DNA from: an uncultured Alistipes sp.
GTDB lineage: Bacteria > Bacteroidota > Bacteroidia > Bacteroidales > Rikenellaceae
Direction of reading: 5' to 3'
DNA: 64,000 bases
Assembly (NCBI GenBank): GCA_944326855.1
Contig: CALVFO010000054.1
Span: 1 to 64,000 of the forward strand
Each line of letters starts with the position of its first letter. The first letter of the stretch is position 1. Positions 1 through 7,817 of this stretch are shown in pieces. Under the pieces are notes generated by a model. That model saw only the letters and a program-made list of their open reading frames with translations, made no database searches and had not been told where the DNA came from. A program made the position numbers and the translations under genes.

Positions 1-2
1 TT

Positions 3-1229
3 CTGGCTGCTGTGGGCGAAACCTTACAGACTGTCCAATCCACCGATTTCTATCCCTTCGGTCTCGCGTTCGAATACAGCAACCTGAACAGGAACAAATA
101 TCTGTTCTCAGGGAAGGAACTCCAGGACGGGAATTTGGGCGGTTCGATGCTCGAATGGTACGACTTCGGAGCACGCTTCTACGATCCCGTATTAGGGCGA
201 TGGTTCAATGTCGATCCGGCCATCCAATTCGCCAACCCGTACCTGTTCTGCGGAAACGCACCGATGATGTACATCGATCAGGATGGACAATTCGCTTGGT
301 TGGCAGCCATTCTTATTGGAGGTTGGGTCAATGTAACCATGAAAGCAGGGAAAGGGCAATTACAGAATTTCGGTGATTTTCTAAAAACTTTTACTATTGG
401 CGGAGCGGTCAGTGCTGCCGGATATTTTGCAGGACACGGCATTAGTCAAGCTATTCTATCAGGTATTCAAGCCCAAAGTTTGGGTATCAAGTTAGCCGGA
501 GGATTTATCAATGGAGCTTTGGTGGGAGCTGGAGCCGGCGCCGCAGGAGGTTTTGTTAGTGGAGCAGGCAATGCGTGGTTGAATGGCTCAAGTTTCGGAG
601 GAGGGTTGGCTGCCGGTTTTATCGGAGCCGGGAAAGGATTGGTTACCGGCGCCCTCACAGGAGGTTTGATTCGGGGAACGATGGATGCTCTAAATGGATA
701 CAACTTCTGGAATGGAACAAAAATATACGAAGTAGCTAATATAGGCCCATCTTCCACCACCAGGCTTCAAACAGAGATGAACGACGAGGCGTTAAAGGCT
801 TTGGTCAAACAAGAATTTGGCGTATCTGAAGGAGATCTGAATCTTAGTGAGATTACGACTAAGACTTCTGGAAGGTACACGACAGATGAATTTGGGAATA
901 TGTTCAATAGTGAAGGGAAAGCTGTAGGAGGATATATAGAAAGGAGTACAGGAGGTCCTACATCCATGCATATCGCCCCTAAATATGTGGGATCTAAAAG
1001 TCTCGTCGATTTTCGTGCCGTAGTGGGACACGAATTACAACATGCCTATCATTTTTCATTAAATAAGACCGTTAAAGCATATTCAGAAGCGGTAGCTTAC
1101 AATTGGTCAAGAAGAATATATCTGACCGCAGGACCTGCTTATTGGAAGAGTTATTTTAGAATTTTGAGATTACAAATTAATATGCAGTATTTGAATACCG
1201 GAGGATATCCTACTTTTTATGGAAAATAA
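3..1229 (+). CDS. RHS repeat-associated protein, 3' part, with zincin-like C-terminal tip
   Basis: The reading frame is open from the window edge, so this is the end of a longer gene. Residues are numbered from the GTG at 12. Residues 44-91 are the RHS-associated core that precedes the variable toxin tip (ARFYDPVLGRWFNVDP, then NPYLFCGN and DQDG). Residues about 95-225 are Gly/Ala-rich and hydrophobic. The tip, from about 235, contains HELQH at 340-344, an HExxH zinc-protease motif, and a possible third ligand Glu359 in SEAVAYNW. In the RHS family the part after the core is a polymorphic effector. A peptidase toxin is inferred from the motif alone. The DNA is AT-richer than the core genome, which fits horizontal exchange of tips. 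Confidence 0.85.
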   Translation: MAAVGETLQTVQSTDFYPFGLAFEYSNLNRNKYLFSGKELQDGNLGGSMLEWYDFGARFYDPVLGRWFNVDPAIQFANPYLFCGNAPMMYIDQDGQFAWLAAILIGGWVNVTMKAGKGQLQNFGDFLKTFTIGGAVSAAGYFAGHGISQAILSGIQAQSLGIKLAGGFINGALVGAGAGAAGGFVSGAGNAWLNGSSFGGGLAAGFIGAGKGLVTGALTGGLIRGTMDALNGYNFWNGTKIYEVANIGPSSTTRLQTEMNDEALKALVKQEFGVSEGDLNLSEITTKTSGRYTTDEFGNMFNSEGKAVGGYIERSTGGPTSMHIAPKYVGSKSLVDFRAVVGHELQHAYHFSLNKTVKAYSEAVAYNWSRRIYLTAGPAYWKSYFRILRLQINMQYLNTGGYPTFYGK

Positions 1230-1244
1230 TCAAAATCTGTAGAT

Positions 1245-2030
1245 ATGGATCAAAACAAGCAAAAACATCGCCTCTATTGGGGAATCATCATCTGTCTGCT
1301 CTTCCCCTTTCTGGCTCAGGCCAAGAAAGTCATAGAGTCCGGTAAATTGCAGGATGAACTTCCGGTCATTCAGGAGTACTATTTTTATTATTCTCATCAA
1401 GGTTGGGAAGTCCGTGTGTATTTAGCCGATCAAAACAGATATGTCATTCAGTTTGCCGATTCCTCGACAGAGATAGTAGATGTAATGGATTTGTCCAGAG
1501 GGACATACAGTATCCGGGAAGATACTATTCATTTTAAAGATGAAATATTGTCTTTTACCTTCACAGCTCTTCGCACTGATAATGATCTCCATTTTTTATC
1601 GGGATTTTCATATTTAAAAGATCTGGTCATAGAAAGGGAATTGCTAAGTCCGTATGCTAGTACTGTAGAAGCTCAATTTGTGTTTGCAGAACGCAAGATG
1701 GTCTCTCCTGGATGGGAAGAAAAACTTGGGATAGCCATTCTAAACCGAACTCAATATCCTCAATTCTGTGAACATACCATGCAGTACCAGTGTGAATACG
1801 CATATGCATTAACTATACGACCGAATGGATCTTACACCTGGTATTTTCAAACTTACCCTATTTCGGAAGGGACGTGGACTCTGCGCGGAAATTTGCTAAT
1901 TTGCAAGGATACAACCTTGAATTTTAATTTTCATTGTATTGTTGTATCTACCACACTAATCCAGAGCATGTTAATGCCGGGAGACTATCAGGGCGTGACC
2001 TTGGTATTAAAAGAACCTAAAACATTATAG
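1245..2030 (+). CDS. exported protein with internal duplication; candidate immunity protein
   Basis: Starts 15 bases after the RHS stop, so it is probably co-transcribed. Residues 10-26 form a signal peptide ending at AQA. The mature part holds two similar beta-rich segments: residues 86-106 begin GTYSIRE and 209-229 begin GTWTLRG, sharing a G-T-aromatic-x-hydrophobic-R pattern followed by K-D-x-x-L-x-F-x-F. This suggests two copies of a small beta-sheet fold of about 120 residues. I recognise no family. The position right behind an RHS tip is where immunity genes usually lie, and export would suit protection of the envelope, but this role is inference. An ordinary secreted protein is the alternative. 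Confidence 0.7.
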   Translation: MDQNKQKHRLYWGIIICLLFPFLAQAKKVIESGKLQDELPVIQEYYFYYSHQGWEVRVYLADQNRYVIQFADSSTEIVDVMDLSRGTYSIREDTIHFKDEILSFTFTALRTDNDLHFLSGFSYLKDLVIERELLSPYASTVEAQFVFAERKMVSPGWEEKLGIAILNRTQYPQFCEHTMQYQCEYAYALTIRPNGSYTWYFQTYPISEGTWTLRGNLLICKDTTLNFNFHCIVVSTTLIQSMLMPGDYQGVTLVLKEPKTL

Positions 2031-2047
2031 GAAAAACTATGCAAAGC

Positions 2048-2077
2048 AAAGCGGGAGACAGAATTGTCTCCCGCTTT
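2048..2077 (+). terminator. rho-independent terminator after the exported protein
   Basis: Perfect 13-bp stem (AAAGCGGGAGACA pairing with its complement) around a four-base loop, ending in a short T run. It closes the RHS/exported-protein unit. Confidence 0.85.
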
Positions 2078-2106
2078 TCCAGTTTTAAAATTCACTAGGA
2101 TAACCA

Positions 2107-2289
2107 TTAACAGGAAGAATTAATTATATTTATAGCGCATCGGGCGAGAAACTGGCCTGCAATGCCAACGGTTCTTTGACCTATTACCGCTCGGTGATGA
2201 TCTATGGCAACGACAACCAGTTGCTGTACATGCTCACTCCGGAGGGGACGGTTTCCCGAAACGAAGATTTTCCCATTTTAACAAGATAA
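2107..2289 (+). pseudogene. orphan RHS fragment
   Basis: Translation in the frame of base 2119 gives NYIYSASGEKLACNANG followed by LTYYRS, MIYGNDNQLLYML and TPEG, then TAA at 2287. This is the pattern of RHS/YD repeats (Y-x-A-S-G-E-K-L, then a G-x-L-x-Y segment), the stretch that normally lies shortly upstream of the core seen at the window start. There is no credible start codon or domain completion, so it is read as a leftover of RHS recombination or a displaced copy. Confidence 0.65.
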
Positions 2290-2355
2290 TAACGTTCCAT
2301 TTCTTGCCGCTCATATTTCTTTAAGAATCAAACTACTTAGCTAAACTGCTTAACA

Positions 2356-2636
2356 ATGAAAAAGATGATTATGGTGACATGCCCGGCATGGGTGACCTCT
2401 GCATCCGGCTTTATCAGGTATAAGGTGTATTGAGCCTCTTAAATGTCTGATTTGAATATATTTAATGTGGAGGCAGTGTCTGATCCAGCAAGTGATCGTC
2501 CCCAGGAAAATGGAAGATCGAAGGATGTGGCGAATAGGGATTTGAATACAGAAATACAGACTGCTGCCCAGATGCAAATTATAATAATTGTCCTAGTCAA
2601 GGAGATTGTAACGACAAGCCTATCACCGGATGTTAA
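2356..2636 (+). pseudogene. decayed NVEALA-family peptide gene
   Basis: From ATG 2356 the frame reads MKKMIMVTCPAWVTSASGFI then RYKVY, TGA (2431-2433), AS, TAA (2440-2442), MSDLNIFNVEAVSD. The order ASGFIxYKVY, then MSDL, then NVEA is the signature of NVEALA peptides. The expected Cys-rich tail is present but in another frame: from about 2541, NTDCCPDANYNNCPSQGDC, ending KPITGC and TAA at 2634. So two in-frame stops and at least one frameshift break a typical gene of about 90 codons. NVEALA genes commonly precede 6-bladed beta-propeller lipoproteins, and exactly such a gene follows. A sequencing artefact is possible but would need three errors. Confidence 0.75.
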
Positions 2637-2672
2637 CAATAATCAGTTCGGGCAAAACAGATAAATACGAAT

Positions 2673-3809
2673 ATGAAACGTATATTAGAACTATTGTCAA
2701 CAGGGATTCTACTGCTAACTGTAGTCGGCTGTAGAGATAATGGACCGTTAAACGATATGGAGGCATCGGTGGTACTTACGCCATTGCAACAGACAACAAG
2801 GGTAGATGACATATCGTCGTTGGTAGAGGATATTCAACTCGTTAAAATCGCAGACGACGAACGCACATATATGTCGACGGCTGCTAAAATGTTACTTGAT
2901 AAGTCAGGTAATATTTACGTGTTAGATGACAGGAATAACTTGGTGGCCATGAAACCCGATGGGACCTATCATTCTACCATAGCGCGCCAAGGACGTGCAG
3001 GCAATGAATATCTGAATATCCGAGATATCGCGTTATCTGACGACGAGTTCTTGATTTTGGACGGCACAAAAGTAAAATGTTTTAATCTGCTAGATCCGTC
3101 GCATTATCGCATTATCGATATTCCCGTAAAATCTCCATGCGATGCGATAGCGCCTGACGGTAATGGAGGAGTATATCTCTATGCAACATTTCCGGCGGAT
3201 TTTACGGACACACGTACCCATGACGATTACCTGCTTTATCGAGTATCTAAGCATGGAGAATGGTTGGGCGAATATATTCGCCGCGAAGACAATACATTAT
3301 CTATTGGCAATATAGTACAGTCATCTTGGAATGAATACTATCTTAGGCCGCAAAATAGCAATCATATATTCTATAAGCTGACAAGTGACAGTATTTATGC
3401 TGCATACAAAATAGATTTTGGAGCGGAAAATATTCCACCCCGTTATTTTTTCGATGCAGCGAACGAGAATCTTGCCTCTTATATCACGTCTCCCTATTAC
3501 AAGATACCCATGGAACTACACGAAACATTGTCACATATCGTTTTTCGCGTGGCCGGTCCCGGAGCGAAAGACTTTACAGTTCTGTACGATAAGGGTAGTT
3601 GGAAAGGCATAATGTGGGAGAATCGTTCGAGCGATATGCGGATCTTGGGGGCAGACGATGATTATTTTTATGCCATAATGCAGGAAACAGATCCCAGCAA
3701 CGAAGACCACGGCCCTCTATTCCGCTATGTGCGTAAAATAGCGGAGTCGCGCGACACGTTATCGACAGAGCATGCCTATATAGTCAAAATACGTTTTGAT
3801 AAGTTATGA
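2673..3809 (+). CDS. 6-bladed beta-propeller lipoprotein
   Basis: 378 residues. The N-terminus is a lipoprotein signal with a lipobox ending at Cys20 (TVVGC), so the protein is predicted to be anchored in the envelope. The body shows repeated blade patterns (NIYVLDDRNNLVAMKPDG, then GRAGNEYLNIRDIALSDDEF) typical of the Bacteroidales 6-bladed beta-propeller family, whose molecular function is unknown. The start ATG is 36 bases after the broken NVEALA gene, its usual partner. Base composition is AT-richer than the core genes, like the rest of this accessory block. The family call is firm; I propose no substrate or partner beyond the NVEALA association. Confidence 0.8.
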   Translation: MKRILELLSTGILLLTVVGCRDNGPLNDMEASVVLTPLQQTTRVDDISSLVEDIQLVKIADDERTYMSTAAKMLLDKSGNIYVLDDRNNLVAMKPDGTYHSTIARQGRAGNEYLNIRDIALSDDEFLILDGTKVKCFNLLDPSHYRIIDIPVKSPCDAIAPDGNGGVYLYATFPADFTDTRTHDDYLLYRVSKHGEWLGEYIRREDNTLSIGNIVQSSWNEYYLRPQNSNHIFYKLTSDSIYAAYKIDFGAENIPPRYFFDAANENLASYITSPYYKIPMELHETLSHIVFRVAGPGAKDFTVLYDKGSWKGIMWENRSSDMRILGADDDYFYAIMQETDPSNEDHGPLFRYVRKIAESRDTLSTEHAYIVKIRFDKL

Positions 3810-3872
3810 TTGTACATGACGGTGTTTATGTGCCGGAAAGTAAAAATTGAATAGACACACATTCATCAATGA

Positions 3873-4043
3873 TCATAGTGTTGTCACAGGGCATGTTGGT
3901 GTGTCGTTGTGTTTATCGTTGGAAATAGCAACCCGATTTAACAGGTAGATGGCAAGAGAGAGGTTATCTGATGTTATGGTGAATTGGAGGAGGGTATCGA
4001 ATATGGGGCGGGTTGTGACAGGGATATCATCGAGGATTCCCAT
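3873..4043 (-). CDS. doubtful small protein of 56 residues
   Basis: On the minus strand an ATG at 4043 is preceded at suitable distance by a GGAGGA-like ribosome binding site. The frame reads MGILDDIPVTTRPIFDTLLQ and continues to 3873. The product is not hydrophobic throughout, has no signal and matches no family I know. It lies downstream of the gapA terminator in AT-rich accessory DNA and could be a remnant of a larger gene. Retained only because of the ribosome binding site. Confidence 0.2.
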   Translation of the reverse strand: MGILDDIPVTTRPIFDTLLQFTITSDNLSLAIYLLNRVAISNDKHNDTPTCPVTTL

Positions 4044-4106
4044 CGTATTCCTCCGGGTGTTTTCTGGCGTCAAATACGAGGATTGTCTTCCGGTTTGAAA
4101 ACAAAA

Positions 4107-4143
4107 AAATACAACAGGTTGAATTTTCAACCTGTTGTATTTT
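4107..4143 (-). terminator. gapA terminator
   Basis: Near-perfect inverted repeat of about 17 bp (AAATACAACAGGTTGAA and its complement) with a tiny loop. Read on the minus strand it ends in a run of seven T, about 90 bases past the gapA stop. Confidence 0.85.
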
Positions 4144-4229
4144 GGAAAGTATCTCCCCCGAAAAGGGGACTTTGGTTGTTTCTCTCGGACGGAGTCCGTC
4201 ACGAAAGAAAGCCGTTTTTGCGGCGGGGA

Positions 4230-5267
<1,038 letters not shown>

Positions 5268-5279
5268 TCAGTCCGGTTA

Positions 5280-5312
5280 CAAAGGTAGGGAAAAATACGA
5301 GAACCCTGCAAA
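5280..5312 (-). promoter_or_regulatory. gapA promoter, Bacteroidetes type
   Basis: Minus strand: TTTG at 5309-5312, 21-base spacer, TACCTTTG at 5280-5287. This matches the Bacteroidetes -33/-7 consensus, with a leader of about 40 bases before the gapA ATG. Confidence 0.75.
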
Positions 5313-5773
5313 AAATATATTAAATTTTTTTATTAAGGACATTTCCTGCTGCCGACCGGGGTTTCGGGCGGATGAGGCTGAAGGAAGGTTTCCCTGGAGA
5401 GGCTTGGGGGACGATCCTCTTTCTGTCGGGCGTTCCCGATCCTGCGTTCGTCCGGAGGATGCGCCTGAAACAATCGGATGGTTGGTCCGACCATTTCGTT
5501 ACCCCGTTACCTCGTTGTTGCACCGGGAGGCGGTAGGGCAGCGGCCGTTCCAAGGTCGTTCGGTCGGGCTTCACGGGTCACTCGATCGTCGCTCAACCTT
5601 CATTCCTCCGGGCGCCAGTTAGGGTGCAGAGGCCGTTTTATCGTTGTTCGGCTGGGCTCAGTCGTTGTGCTGCCATCACTCGACCGGGGTCGGTCGCTGT
5701 TCCGTCGAGGGAATTCCGGGAGCGCCCGGTGTCGGGTGCGGTATGCCCGCTCGGAGGGATTCGCCCGGGAAGC
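5313..5773. other. GC-rich intergenic stretch with no gene seen
   Basis: About 460 bases between the gapA promoter and the mlaF-like stop. Overlapping frames exist on both strands, but their arginine/proline/serine-rich translations look like chance frames in GC-rich DNA. No tRNA, terminator or repeat was recognised. Confidence 0.6.
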
Positions 5774-6538
5774 CTAACGGGTCGTGGCGCTGCAAGCCTT
5801 GGCTCGTTTGGCCATGGTCGAAGCAAAAACGAAGTCGTTCAATTCCCGGTTTTCCGTGTGCAGAATATCGTGTTTGGTGCCTTCCCACCATTTTTGTCCT
5901 TTGTAGATGAAGATAACGTGCTCTCCGATCTCCAACACCGAATTCATGTCGTGGGTGTTGATGATGGTGGTGATGTTGTACTCTTCGGTAATCTCCTTGA
6001 TCAGGTTGTCGATGACCACCGAGGTCATCGGGTCGAGGCCCGAGTTGGGCTCGTCGCAGAACAGGTATTTGGGGTTGAGAACGATGGCCCGGGCAATGGC
6101 TACGCGCTTGATCATCCCCCCGCTCAGCTCAGCCGGGTAGAGATGGTCGACGTTTTCGAGATTCACCCGTTTGAGGCAGAAATGTACCCGTTCGCGTTTT
6201 TCTTCCAACGACTGGTTGGTAAACAGATCCAGCGGCAGTCGGACATTCTCTTCGACATTCGAGGCGTCGAGCAATGCTCCGCCCTGAAACAACATGCCTA
6301 CCTCACGGCGGATGGCTTTCTTTTCCCGGAAGCCCAGTTGGCTGAAGCAAACATCGTCGTAGAAGATGGAACCGCTGTCGATCGGGTGGAGTCCTACTAA
6401 GGATTTGAGCAGGACGGTTTTCCCCGATCCGCTCTGTCCGATGATCAGGTTGGTGGTTCCGGTGCGGAACGTGGCCGAGATGTCGTTCAGGACGATCCGG
6501 CCGTCGAAAGATTTTACGATATGTTCGGCTCGGATCAT
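5774..6538 (-). CDS. ABC transporter ATP-binding protein, MlaF-like
   Basis: 254 residues. Cytoplasmic ATPase of a lipid-trafficking ABC transporter of the Mla/Mce type. Walker A GQSGSGKT at 34-41, signature LSGGM at 138-142, Walker B with Asp162 and Glu163 in CDEPNSGLDP, and a His switch in NTHDM. The LSGGMIKRVAIARA form and the DEPNSGLDP sequence are typical of MlaF/Ttg2A. The start ATG is one base after the stop of the permease gene, so the two are translationally coupled. No MCE (MlaD) gene is in the window, so the substrate (phospholipid) is inferred from the family. Confidence 0.9.
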   Translation of the reverse strand: MIRAEHIVKSFDGRIVLNDISATFRTGTTNLIIGQSGSGKTVLLKSLVGLHPIDSGSIFYDDVCFSQLGFREKKAIRREVGMLFQGGALLDASNVEENVRLPLDLFTNQSLEEKRERVHFCLKRVNLENVDHLYPAELSGGMIKRVAIARAIVLNPKYLFCDEPNSGLDPMTSVVIDNLIKEITEEYNITTIINTHDMNSVLEIGEHVIFIYKGQKWWEGTKHDILHTENRELNDFVFASTMAKRAKACSATTR

Positions 6539-6539
6539 C

Positions 6540-7286
6540 TTAGGTCAGCAATACTTGGGTGAGAATCAGGTTGAATATCAGGATGACGATGCTGCTCACC
6601 ACCACGGCCTGGGTACTGGCCCGTCCCACTTCCAGGGAGTTGCCGTTGGCATAATAGCCGTAGAAACCCGAAATCGAGGTGATGATGAAGGCGAACGTCG
6701 AAGATTTGATCAGCGAGTAGGTGATGTAGAAAGGTTTGAAGTCGGATTGAACACCGACGATATAGGCTTCGGGATTGACTACGCCCGTCAGGACGCAGAC
6801 CACATAGCCGCCGGCGATGCCGATTCCCATGCTCAGGATGGTCAGGAAGGGGAAAAACAAAACCGTAGCGATGATTTTGGGCAGAATCAGGTAGCTGGCC
6901 GAGTTGACCCCCATGATTTCCAGAGCATCGATTTGTTCGGTGATGCGCATGGTTCCGATTTCCGAAGCGATGTTCGAACCTACTTTGCCGGCCAGAATCA
7001 GGGCCACGACCGTAGAACTGAATTCGAGTAGCATGGACTCCCGGGCGGCATACCCGATCAGATACTTCGGAATGAACGGCGATTCGAGGTTGAGCGCCAT
7101 CTGGATGGTGATGACCGCACCCATGAAGACCGAAATAATGGCCACGATACCGATGGAGTTGAGGCCCAGACTGGCGATTTCGGCCAGGATACGGCGTCCG
7201 TAGATGGAGCGTTTCTCCGGTTTGGAGAATACCTTGCCCATCAGGATGAAATAGCGGCCGGCCAGGTCGAAAAGATTGTTCTTCAT
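6540..7286 (-). CDS. ABC transporter permease, MlaE-like
   Basis: 248 residues with about five or six membrane helices. Inner-membrane permease of the MlaE/YrbE family, recognised by GSNIASEIGTMRITEQIDAL in the cytoplasmic coupling region and the MGVNSASYLILPKI segment that follows. It forms the transporter core with the MlaF-like ATPase encoded immediately after it. The gene is 48 bases behind the DUF4834 gene, and the three appear to form one minus-strand operon from the promoter at 7655. Confidence 0.9.
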   Translation of the reverse strand: MKNNLFDLAGRYFILMGKVFSKPEKRSIYGRRILAEIASLGLNSIGIVAIISVFMGAVITIQMALNLESPFIPKYLIGYAARESMLLEFSSTVVALILAGKVGSNIASEIGTMRITEQIDALEIMGVNSASYLILPKIIATVLFFPFLTILSMGIGIAGGYVVCVLTGVVNPEAYIVGVQSDFKPFYITYSLIKSSTFAFIITSISGFYGYYANGNSLEVGRASTQAVVVSSIVILIFNLILTQVLLT

Positions 7287-7334
7287 AGGGATTCCGTTAC
7301 CTTTTTGTGTGGTGTATGCAGGGATCGGGCGATG

Positions 7335-7619
7335 TTATTCGGCATTTTCTTTCACCTCTTCGAAATCGACATAATCGCCGACCCCTCCCTTTACTTTACG
7401 GGGGTGGACCTGAGTTTGTTCCACAATGATATCGCCTTCGGGCCGGTTTTCGTTGTTCCGGGGATTTCCTCCGCTGCGCCATTGGAAGAAAGGTCCGCCG
7501 TTTTGGGCGAATTCTTGTTGTTTTTTACGGATCCAGTAGCCCAGCAAGGCTCTTCCCAATATACCGAACAAGTAAAAAACCAGAACGGCAATGACGATAA
7601 AACTCAATATGAATTCCAT
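7335..7619 (-). CDS. DUF4834 family small membrane protein
   Basis: 94 residues from ATG 7619 (MEFILSFIVIAVLVFYLFGI). A GTG seven codons upstream is open but lies close to the promoter, so the ATG is preferred. There is one N-terminal membrane helix (residues 2-22), then a charged tail with RKKQQEFAQNGG and an acidic end. This is the Bacteroidetes-specific DUF4834 pattern, with no known function. It is the first gene of the unit with the MlaE/MlaF-like transporter, so a role near that complex is possible but untested. Confidence 0.7.
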   Translation of the reverse strand: MEFILSFIVIAVLVFYLFGILGRALLGYWIRKKQQEFAQNGGPFFQWRSGGNPRNNENRPEGDIIVEQTQVHPRKVKGGVGDYVDFEEVKENAE

Positions 7620-7654
7620 AACAATTTCGGGTCCAAACACTCTTTGAGAGTGAA

Positions 7655-7662
7655 CAAAGGTA
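7655..7662 (-). promoter_or_regulatory. promoter -7 element for DUF4834-mlaE-mlaF unit
   Basis: TACCTTTG on the minus strand, 36 bases upstream of the DUF4834 ATG. No convincing -33 element was seen. Confidence 0.55.
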
Positions 7663-7817
7663 GCGTTTTTTCGGTGAAAAGAAAACGAGCCTTACCGCAT
7701 TAATCGTATGTATTTGTCCGATAATTTGTTCTTTGCCTCCGGAGGTGCCTTCCGATGGGGAGGCCGGAGGACGGTACGGGCCTGTTTGGAACCGGTGACC
7801 GTGTTGTCGGGGATTTT

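Larger units (their letters stand above)
3810..4229. other. intergenic stretch between the propeller gene and gapA
   Basis: AT-rich on the left. It holds a doubtful 56-codon frame on the minus strand (3873-4043, listed separately) and the gapA terminator hairpin at 4107-4143. Nothing else was recognised. Confidence 0.6.

Noticed and set aside
5320-5770. Several overlapping frames of 70-100 codons between gapA and the mlaF-like gene.
   Set aside because: Frames overlap on both strands with arginine/proline-rich translations and no family match.
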